Positions 54,724-64,000 of a stretch of 64,000 nt of DNA are shown here, in pieces (within the stretch, counting starts at the first letter, position 1; every line of letters begins with the position of its first letter). Made by a program: the position numbers and the translations under genes. The stretch spans positions 94,220,932-94,284,931 of the forward strand of contig CM036168.1 in assembly GCA_020631735.1 (NCBI GenBank). Reading direction: 5' to 3'. The notes beneath the pieces are model-generated. The model worked only from the letters and a program-made list of their open reading frames with translations. It did not search any database and was not told the origin of the DNA. This DNA is from Saccharum officinarum (lineage: Eukaryota; Streptophyta; Magnoliopsida; Poales; Poaceae).

Positions 54724-56264
54724 TGTTGACGGTAGATAAGTATCATTTTTAACCGTCAACATAGCATGAGAAATGATCTAAATATAAACACTATCTAGAT
54801 ATAGGGGTTACACTGACAGAATTCCACTAGTTTTGGTGAATATCTATTTCTGCAGGGGGTTGTCATGAAATAACTAAAGGAGACCCACATGTCAGATTTA
54901 TATAGAGACAAAGGGGTTGCACATAACTTTTCTGAAATGTGGAAGGTACGAGAAGACTCTAGAAACAGACGAGAGACGAAACGGGCCCAGAAGTGGGGCA
55001 CCCGCCCCTGGGCCTGGGCGCCCGCCCCTGTGGTGTGGCCAATCAGGCTCCGTCTCGTGGATTATGCCTCCACCGTCTTTAAGGATCAATAATAATCGTT
55101 TATCAAGGTCGGTTTGATCCAAGGGCTGTGGTGCTTCCTAGAGGGCTATATAAGCAAGGCCCCTAGCCCCAGGAGAAACCCTAATCTAGCTAATTCAATT
55201 CATTCATCTCATTCAGAGAAGCCCTAGAGCCACCATCTCAATTACCTCTCTAGTTTAGCATAGCTACATAGGATTAGAACTAGAAGGAGCCAAGCATTGC
55301 TTGATTTTCGGATCTGTCGAAGAATACTTGGTAATTCTCTCCTACTTTTGTATTTGTTTTTATATTATTCATCCAGTTCATCATTTGTATGAATATGACT
55401 TTAGTCTATTATATCATATTGGATATGACTTTGCTCTATTTGATTATGTTCTCAATTATATTGTTCTTAGTCTACTTTGATTATATGCTTGGCATAGTTC
55501 GATCAGACTTATATTCAAGTATAGGATCGTATAGTGCTTGCTCATTGATATCATGGGTGAGTGGTAAACATTGTGTAGGCGTGGTTCTATACCGTATTTA
55601 CCTGCGATTGCACCCTATATTCCGGATCGTGTGGTAGATCGCGGGAGTGACAATCCTGTTGAGTCCTCTGTAGTCCACCTCCCGAGTATAGGGCAGGCAG
55701 AGCACAACTATTACGGGGAAGTGACGGCTATGTTCCATATCTTCCTTAGTAATATCACTATGCGTAGATATAACATTTTCTTGTCATGATTGCCAAGTGT
55801 AATTGCACTAATCATCGTATGCTTTGACTTTATAGTTAGAATAACTTAGGATTATCCCTATAGTTCGTCCTAATCCATGCTAGTGCTATATATCTAGAGT
55901 AGTCTATTGAGATGTTTATCATTATATGGCTATGTGCTTACCAGTTATCCTTTATTATTATTCATATATTATTTATCTTGTGACACTTACCCTGTATGAG
56001 AAGATAGATAAAGACATGGTTATGCTCTCCATTAGCATATGTAGTAATGCTCATTGCTCATTATCCTTAGCATCCCTTCCCAGTGGTAAAAATATAAATA
56101 ACGATACCTGGATTACTCCCAGTTAAAATGCTACATCGGTATTATCTGTGCGCTTGCGAATTTCATATTTATTTCAGAGGAGCATTTGCGTATTTTAGTA
56201 CCAGCACCTTTGGTGTCATGCTGGGGATGACAACCTAGCTTAGGTGGCATTAGAGGTGCCAACA
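54724..56264 (+). mobile_element. Tat/Athila-like gypsy 5' LTR
   Basis: It starts TGTTGACGGTAGATAAG and ends AGAGGTGCCAACA, and is followed by AGCATTTTTGACGTCGTTGC then CGGGGGAGG, a typical primer-site region of Tat/Athila elements in grasses. A TATA box CTATATAAG lies at 55146. It is the same family as the solo LTR at 59515-61092. It is inserted in or beside the gag end of the copia element. Confidence 0.8.
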
Positions 56265-56427
56265 AGCATTTTTGACGTCGTTGCCGGGGGAGGTTGAATT
56301 GCTATTCAAAGGATAATGAGCCATCACTTGCATCCACTAATGTGATCGAGAAACCATCATCCTTCTCTTCTCATACAGCCTTACCCTTGTCTTTTGTCTA
56401 TTTTATATATTATATACAGGGTAATGT

Positions 56428-57112
56428 ATGAGCAGGTTTAGCCGTCCAGATAACTTCATCGATAATCCAGAATTACTATTTAGAAGAGCAAGAGCCAAGC
56501 TAAAGAGAGTTCAAGCAGAAACATCATCATCTCAGCTTGAAGCTCCACTCTCTGATTCGAAAGGCCAACCAAGCATAGTTCGGAACTTAACACCAGAGTT
56601 CGACGCTATGGCAAACAAGTCACTCCGCGAGTTCTCAGCTCCAACTACAGGTAACATTCGGACTGGGCCTGCGGCAGAGATTGAGCAAAACTTTGAGCTA
56701 AAGCCGGCGTTAATCAACATGGTGCAAGCTAGCCAGTTTTGTGGGAAGGCACATGAAGATGCTAGTGCTCATCTCCAACACTTCCTGGAGATTTGTAGCA
56801 CTTTCACCATCAAAGATGTCCTAGAGATGCCATACTACTTCGCCTCTTTCTATTCTCACTCTTGGGGAGAGCGAAGCAGTGGTTCTATGCAAATAAGGAG
56901 AAGAATACTACGTGGACACTCTGTTCCACCAATTTCCTAGCGAAGTTCTTTCCCATGGGCAAGACAAATGCTCTTCGTAGGAAGATATCAAGTTTTCAGC
57001 AGCAACATGATGAGTCAGTCCCAGAAGCATGGGACCGCTTTCAAGGCTACATCCTAGAATGTCCTCATCATGGAATGGAGAATTGGCTACTTATGTAGAC
57101 CTTCTATCAAGA
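56428..57112 (+). pseudogene. Tat/Athila-like gag fragment, frameshifted and truncated
   Basis: The first frame (56428-56825) opens MSRFSRPDNFIDNPELLFRR and reaches FELKPALINMVQASQFCGKA then HEDASAHLQHFLEICSTF, a typical retrotransposon gag stretch. After about 56825 the frame is damaged, and the continuing homology lies in another frame, GRAKQWFYANKEKNTTWTLC, FLAKFFPMGKTNALRRKISS and DRFQGYILECPHHGMENWLL, then a stop. The element ends abruptly at 57112 where another LTR starts, so pol is missing. Confidence 0.8.
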
Positions 57113-58636
57113 TGCTCAAGAGGGAGGGTGAATTGGGCTTCTCTAAAATTTATTGCAAGAATTAAATCCTACTAGCCCATGTTCACCCCTCGGTGCCTAA
57201 GTGTGTTCTTAGTGATTTTACCAAATAAAAGTTTTGCACCCTAGGTTTCAAGCCCTAATCTAGCATGACAATTCTAGGAAAGTAAAATGTAAGAAATGAA
57301 GTTCTTGAAATTAAATTGCTTGAAGTAAAGGGCAAGGAACATGGCAATGTTTTTCCGAGGTATCGGAGAGTCGCCACTCCCCACTAGTCCTCGTTGGAGC
57401 ACCCGCGCAAGGGTGTAGCTCCCCCTTGATTCACAGAAGGATCAAGTGCTCTCTACGGGCTGATTCTTCAACACTCCATCGCGGTGAATCACCCAAAACG
57501 CTCACAAGATGAGTTGGGTCATCCACAAGCTCCGTCGGATGATCACCAAACTCTCAATCACCACCGAGTCGTCTAGGTGATGGCGATCACTAAGAGTAAC
57601 AAGCAAGAACTCTCACTTGACCATGGCAAGCCTAATGAGATGGGTGGATGCACACTTGCTACTTTCTATGCACTAATGAGGTCCTTAATCTTGGATTCTC
57701 AAATCACAATCTCCTCACTAGGCTCTTACATTCCCTTGCACCTAAAAGGTGTTTCTCAGCTGAACAAATGAGCAGGAGACCTCAAATGGATGAGTAGGGG
57801 AAGTATTTATACCCCCTTCACACAATTCCAACCGTTATGTGCCAACTCAACAAAAGTCATACTGACCGGACACGTCCGGTCAGTGGCCAATGATTATTTT
57901 CCATTTGAATTACTGAGTCAGACTGGACGCCCTCAGAGTCCGATCTGTACTGACCGAACGCGTCTGGTCGCTGATTCCACTCTCTGGACCCTTTTTGTAC
58001 TTTGACCAAACTCGGCCACAGTGACGTCCGGTCAGACAGGCTCAGCGTCCGGTCACTGACCCTAGCTCTCCTGACTATAGGCCGCGCCACCTGCGTGTTC
58101 GGTCAGGCAACCCACAACATTCGGTTGTGATGTTGCTTCTACTGCTGTCCCCTACACTGACCGGACGCGTCCGGTCAAGACAGAGACCACGTCCGGTCAA
58201 GCAAACATGGCTTAAATCACTTCGGATCGCGACACAACTTGAACCAAGTTTCTTCCAAATGATCTTTGGGCTTCACCTGAGCTACCTAGTGCTAAGTTTG
58301 ACAAGTGTGCACCACACCTAAACCATTAGTCTCACCTAGGTCAAGCTACCCGCTCATGCCCCCCTTTATAGTACAGCCAAAGGAAAAACAAAGTCCTAAA
58401 CCACTCTAAGTGCCTCTCCAACACCAAACGACACTTAGAACTAGTTCATCCTTAACCTTGTCACCAATCCTTTGACAACCGAAATGATTTCACCGATAGG
58501 GGCATGAAAACCATATTGCCCAAATAATCACCATTATCATGACCTAACTTATCAAAGTTTCTGCAAAACACACGTTAGTCATAGTAATTTCCGTTGTCAT
58601 CAATCATCAAAACCCAACTAGGAGCCTAGATGCTTA
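57113..58636 (+). mobile_element. SIRE-like copia LTR
   Basis: It starts TGCTCAAGAGGGAGGGTGAA and ends GGAGCCTAGATGCTTACA. Inside are GACCGGACACGTCCGGTCAG and CTGACCGGACGCGTCCGGTC words (57860-58200), as in the solo LTR at 15286. No internal region follows and no 5-base duplication matches, so flanking DNA was deleted or exchanged. Confidence 0.7.
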
Positions 58637-61600
58637 CACCACGTTACTATGCTTTAATCATGTCCATGTTCGTGTTCATCATATCAGTTCATCTCTTATG
58701 CATTCATGATATTTATCTTGTGTAGATGCATGCAATAGAGGTGCCGGAGGGCGTAATGCTTCTGGAGTTCGAAGGAACGTGCCCTGAGGAGGAACCAACC
58801 ACCCAAGGACTGGAGGCCCAACCACCCGAAGCTGGAGGCACCGAGGAAGATTTGCCTGAGTGCCCGAACCACGAGCCCTCGTCCTTTCCGAAAGGCAAGC
58901 CCCGGAGCATTCTAAGCCTCCTATGTTTTACAAAATGCAATTTGAGTATCTTATGATGTTTGATGCATTAAGTTATAGGAGTTGGTGGAAAACCCTTGCT
59001 ACATTGATATATCCTTTCCTTGTCCAGTAAATGTGCCTAAAATCCTATCTTAGGTGCAGGATTGAATAGTTGCTTAGCCATGCTTTAAAACGGTAGAAGT
59101 CGGGTGATTTTCTATCACCTGCGAGCTATAGGGAGAAGTCTGGTCAAGGTTGGCTATATTTGCTATCGTGAAAAAGAACCATGTGTTAAAATATAAATGG
59201 AGACCGGGCGGAATCTTATAGGTTGGTGTTGTGCTTATAGTGGTCCCGTCTGTGTCGTTTAAGGACCGATTCGTTGTATGTCCTCTTGTCATGTTGAACG
59301 CATGCCTAACATTTAGTTGGCCGGATAAGTCATTCCGACCACGAAGCTAAGTAACTCCACTCGGTCCGGAAGCCCGGTCAGTAGAAAGTGCGCATTCTGG
59401 AGGAAGTGCGGTGTGCGGGGAGCCATTGGCGTGAGCCCAAGGGCAGGTGTTTAAAAGTCATGATCATCCTGACAGAGTGGTGTCCCTGAAAATGCGGTGC
59501 TAGTCGAGACCGTCTGTTGACGGTCACTAACTACTATTATAAATCATCAATGAAATATGAAAAAGGGCATATATCACCCTCCAACATAGAATTAGGGTTG
59601 GAACTGACACAATTTCATAGGTTTTGGTGAATCTATGTTTCTACAGGGGTTTATCAGGAAAAGGAGGCAAGATAACAAGGACGTCGATGTAAAAATTATA
59701 TTCTACCGTGAACCCAAATCAAGAAGGATCTAGAAGACACGAGAAGGCGACCCCTAGAAGGGGCCCCACCTGGCATAGGGCAGGTCGACCGACCCCACCC
59801 CAGGTCGGCCGACCTGTGGGGTCCCCCATCAACCTCCGCCTTTGCACGTCAGTTCTCCACCGCCTTAAGGTTTGCATCTTCGCCGTTGATTCAAGTCGGT
59901 TTGATCCGAGGGCTCCGGTTCATCCCACCGGCCTATATAAGCAAGGCCCTGCCTCCTAGGTCAGGCAGATAACCCAAGTCATTTGATCAAGTCATCAGAG
60001 CTAGAAACCTTAGTTTCCTTAGAGCTCCACCATATTATAGGGCATAGCTAACTAGGCTAGAAGTAGAGGCAGGCAGGCTTCACTTAGATTCCAGATCGTG
60101 TCAAGAGCGCGGCTTTGGTAAACCTTCTATAACCTCTGTCTTGTATCTTTCTGTATATATTCTGCTAGATACAATTGATATGACATTGCTTTATGTATCG
60201 TTTATGTTCTCAATTATATTGTTTATTGTCTACTTTGATTATATGCCTAGTATAGCTAGAATGCCTTTATATTCAAGCATAAGTTCATATAGCGCTCGCT
60301 CTTTGAATTCATGGGTGAGTGGTCAACATCATGTAAGCAAGGTGCTTAGATATTGTTTACCTGCGAATGCACCCTATATTCCAGGCCATGTGGCAGATCA
60401 TGGAAGTGACACTCCCGTTGAGTCATTTGTAGTCCACTCCCCGAATATAGGCCAAGTAGGACCTGGTTGCGAAGGAAGACTTGCTCTGTTCCTGATCTTC
60501 CTTAGTAATGTCCCTTGTGTGTAGATATAAAATATTCTTGCCATGATTGGTAGGTGTAATTGCACTAATCATAGTATACATTGACATGTGATTAAGAATG
60601 ACTTAAGAATATTCTTCTAGTTCTACCTAAACCATGTTATTGCCTTAGAAGGGAGTGCTCTAAGTAAATTACACTACTTATGACTTGACATTTATCATTC
60701 ATTATACATTTATCTCGTGACTTGCAACTTATCCCTGTTATGAGTAGATTGATTAGACATGGTTAACTCTCCATTGCATGTACAAGTAATCATCACATTT
60801 TCTTAAGCCATCCCTTCCCAGTGGTAAAATATAAATAACAATCCTTGGAATACTCCTGGGTAAAATGCTATAATGGTATAATTATTTGCGCGCTTGCGGA
60901 TACATTCTATTCTTATCTTTATTCTTTAGTCACATGAAATAATAAGATAACTACTTAGTAGTAATGCTAGGTAGTGCCTACAATCACTTTTAGCTCCAAC
61001 ACTAGGGATGACAACCTGGTACAAGTAAGCTAGAGGTGCAGGTAATTAATAGGTGACTGCTAAAACAGGTGTCAAGTTAATAAATACCAACACCGTCCTG
61101 AGTTGTGCCAACGGTGATCTAAGGTGGCAATTGTCTGGTCACCTAGGTTTGTGTTAGGAATAATTCCCCAACTGGGTAGGAATCGATTCGAATCGCCGTC
61201 TCACCCGAATAGTAAAAACTTGGCAGAGCCGTGGCAACGTAGAACTCACTAAATGAACGTGATGGTTATGATGATGATAATGATGATGATGGCTTTACTA
61301 AACCTAATATGGTTACTAACGCTTGTATCTTAATCAAGTATTTGCTTTAGTAGATGTGCAAACCTAGATGACAGGTTAATGATTATTAACTTGATGCTAA
61401 GCTTTAAATTGGTTACTCATTACTACTTAAGCTTTTATGCAAAATATTGTCAAGCGAGCTCTACTTATATTTCAACCTTGCATACTCTTTGGTGTCACTT
61501 TATTTCTAGTTTATGACGGGTAAGTCTAGCTGAGTACATTCTCATACTCAGGGTTTATTCCCTCTTATTGCAGATGACATATTCTATAGTGGGTACTGCA

Positions 61601-61993
61601 AGTATTGTCTCCACCCTACGGGTGATGAGGACTAGACCATAGCGCATAGTCTCTGTTAGCTTCTCTTCTGAATGCTTTTGCAGGATGTGACTGAGCACTG
61701 GTTGTACTTGAACTAAGTGTGTGATGTGGTTTCAAAACTATGTTGCTTCCGCTACTTAACTTGGTTTGTAATGACTTATTCGTACTTTGATGTATGAGAG
61801 CTACTTATGAAATATTGTAACAGGTGATGTGTTGTGTTGAATCATGTACGATCTTGGCTTGTTGTTGGTTGGTTTGAAATCCTTCGTGATTTCGTTGGAC
61901 TATCAAAGTTATATAGACTCAAGTGCGAGAATTTGATCACTTTGGTGATTGTTTTTGTACTTGTGCTCTTATAATTTGGACGGTTCTATTACA
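58637..61993 (+). mobile_element. 3' part of a giant-type LTR, split by a solo LTR
   Basis: It matches 49560-51334 in order: GGCAAGCCCCGGAGCATTCT, TAGGAGTTGGT.GAAAACC, GGTTGGCTATATTTGCTATC, AAGGACCGATTCG, TAAGTCTAGCTGAGTACATT, and the end TTGGACGGTTCTATTACA. A Tat-like solo LTR (59515-61092) interrupts it. The 5' part is lost at the junction with the SIRE-like LTR. Confidence 0.8.
59515..61092 (+). mobile_element. Solo LTR, Tat/Athila-like, with CCGTC target duplication
   Basis: It starts TGTTGACGGTCACTAAC and ends AATAAATACCAACA. CCGTC is duplicated exactly at 59510-59514 and 61093-61097. It has a TATA box CTATATAAG at 59933 and the shared phrase GTCGGTTTGATCCGAGGGCT. It is a diverged member of the same family as 54724-56264. 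Confidence 0.92.
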
Positions 61994-62193
61994 GCTTGCA
62001 CGGTGAATACGGCAGCACCATCCGTGCGTGGGAAGGGGCGGTGGCTGGTAGAGAGGAGGTGACCTAATCCTCACCGCTCGCTCCATCGGGCCACACTCTC
62101 GCTCAGTTGAGCCAGGCTGTGAAAAAACAAAGTCTGATTCCATTTCCAGAGAGCCAAGAGAGAGTGTGTTTTGGCCCATGGTGGCCAGGCTGC
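61994..62193. other. 200-base spacer between two facing LTR ends
   Basis: GC-richer sequence with a short minus frame but no recognisable protein. It lies between the end of a plus-strand giant LTR (61993) and the end of a minus-strand one (62194) and may be original host or other element DNA. Confidence 0.5.
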
Positions 62194-64000
62194 TGTCACG
62201 GAACCGTCCAAATTATAAGAGCACAAGTCCAAAAACAATCACCGAAGCGATTAAATTCTCAAACTTGAGCCCACATAACTCCGGTAGTCCACGAAATCGC
62301 GAGGGATTTCAATCCAAACCGAGAGCAACCAAGATCGTAGTGATTCAACATAACACAACACTTGTTACAATACTTCATAAGTAGCTCTCATACCTCAGAG
62401 TATGAATAAGTCATTACAAACCAAATTAGGAATAGCAGAAGCAACATAGTTTTGAAAACATATTTCCTTTAAGTATGGCCAGTACGTAGTCACATCCTGC
62501 AAAAGCATAATAGAAGAGATCTACAGAGACCATGCCCAATGGTCTAGTCTTCACACCACACGGCGAAGATAGTACTTGCGGCAGCTGGTAAGAATCTGCT
62601 ACCTGCAACAGGTGAAAATAAACCCTGAATACGGGAATATACTCAGCTAGACTTACTCATAAAAAACTAGAAATAAAGTGACACCAAGACGTATGCAAGG
62701 CTTTATATAAGTGGGCTAGCTTGACACATTTGCATAAAATCTTCAGTACAGATAAGTAATCATTATTGCTTTAAGCATCAAGTTAATCATTATTAACCTG
62801 TCATCTAGATTAGCACCTATACTATAGCACTCACTTGCTTAAGCTAAGCAAACAATAGTAACCATATCAGATTTATACGGCCATCATTATATCATCATCA
62901 TCTTTAGAACCATCAGTAGATTTAGTGAAATCTACGTTGCCTCTGCTCTGTCAAGTTTCTTACTATCCGGGAGAGACGGCGGTTCGAATCGATTCCAAAT
63001 CAGCTGAGGGGGTATTCCTAACACCAACCGGGCATACTTTGTAAGAGTCGTCAACAGTCACCTTTGGTACAACTCAGGGTGGGCCCGAACAACGCCGCGC
63101 TCTTAGGGATACTAGTGGTCAGGATGATCAGGACTTTTAACTCACCTGCCCATAACTCCACTGACTCCCCTCCGAGGCGACTTACACTTTTCGACTTCGT
63201 AGCCTGAGTTGAGCTACTCGGCTTCACGGTCGGCAACCTCAGGCCGGCCAGCTAAGTGTTAGGCTGCGTTCAAAATGACAATGGAAGTACAGCGAATCGG
63301 TCCTTAACCGACACAGATGGGGATAGTTCCACACCAAAGACCTCCATGCCTTGTTGCTTCACTATCGACATCCCGCCTGGTCTAAGTTCATTATTAACAC
63401 TTGGTTCTTTTTCATGATAGCAAATATAGCCAACCGTGACCAATACTTCCTATCTTGCAGGTGACAGGAGATCACCTGACATTACCGTTCTAATTAAACA
63501 GGGCTAAGCATATAGTCGATCATGTCTACATAGGATTCAGGAATTCATATATCTGGACAAGGAATGATATAATGCAGCAAGGGGTTCCAATCAACTCCTA
63601 CCACTTAATGCAACAATACATATAACATATATAATTAATTGCTTTGAAAGTAGGAGGCTTATAATGCTCCGAGGCTTGCCTTAACAACGAGGATGGCTCG
63701 AGGTTCAGTGCTCAGCCACGGTTCCTTCGTCTCCTCCGGTTCTGTCAGACTGGGCCTCCTGCCCTCAAACTGGTTCCAACTCCACCAGGTACGTCTTGTG
63801 GAACTTCACCTTCGTCACGTTCCTCGATGCACCTATTGCATGCATATGCATAGGATCAACTTCATGTATGCACCAAGGGTGAGATGACATGACGGATATA
63901 TGAATATGTATGAGATGATGACATGATGAATGACATTATCAACTTTCGTTGACCGAGTAAGTGCAAGGCCCTATTCAAATCACTTCAATGTATCATGATC
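62194..64000 (-). mobile_element. Giant-type LTR on the minus strand, running off the window
   Basis: Read on the minus strand it ends GGACGGTTCCGTGACA. It carries, in reverse order, the blocks seen at 49600-51334 (GGTGTCACTTTATTTCTAG, TAAGTCTAGCTGAGTATATT, GGCTATATTTGCTATCATG, GCCTCGGAGCATTATAAGCC). It is a separate copy in the opposite direction and extends past 64000. Confidence 0.8.

Overview
This window looks like plant nuclear DNA from a grass, most likely an Andropogoneae relative (sorghum, sugarcane, Miscanthus or maize type). The evidence is the density and type of transposable elements: Stowaway and Tourist-like MITEs, Mutator-like elements with 9-base target duplications, a Helitron end, SIRE/Maximus-type copia sequence, and chromovirus-type and Tat/Athila-type gypsy LTRs. 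It also comes from GT-AG introns and an early light-induced protein (ELIP) copy. The tribe is inference; 'grass' is well supported. No CRISPR, operon, tRNA or rRNA gene was seen.

Bases 1-10,700 are the most gene-like part. A two-exon gene for a small membrane protein (3412-4882, +) has intron 1 duplicated in inverted orientation upstream of its promoter, and a partial tandem copy of its exon 2 downstream. A non-autonomous Mutator-like element with exact 9-base target duplications follows (6034-7479). Next come protein-like exon remnants on the minus strand (7550-8930) and a second two-exon membrane-protein gene (9265-10236, minus) whose only intron holds duplicated short-chain dehydrogenase fragments.

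Bases 10,700-25,900 are a field of small elements. They include about ten MITEs, many with GGCC-TTGTTTAG-like ends, a Helitron 3' end (17753) and a solo LTR with AGAGG duplications (15286-17254). A Pack-MULE (19286-21153) carries an intronless ELIP copy, complete except for one in-frame stop. An LTR-like block and several unrecognised gene fragments complete the region.

Bases 25,900-51,334 are nested, mostly non-autonomous gypsy-type retroelements. An LTR segment is followed by a gene with a putative gypsy-type transposon (Transposase_28-like) domain, introns and disabling mutations, under a 40-base minisatellite. A degenerate internal region then leads through a polypurine tract into a giant 3' LTR (33652-51334). 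That LTR contains a 1,967-base tandem duplication. One copy of the duplication is interrupted by a complete 10.2-kb element on the minus strand with about 4.1-kb LTRs and a TAGTT duplication; the other copy preserves the empty target site.

Bases 51,335-64,000 hold a decayed copia element (minus strand; gag, protease-integrase and RT pieces), a Tat/Athila-like LTR with a gag fragment, a SIRE-like LTR, another giant-LTR fragment split by a solo LTR with CCGTC duplications, and finally an oppositely oriented giant LTR running off the window. Most of the sequence is therefore insertion history. The plausible host genes are the two small membrane-protein genes, both of unknown function.
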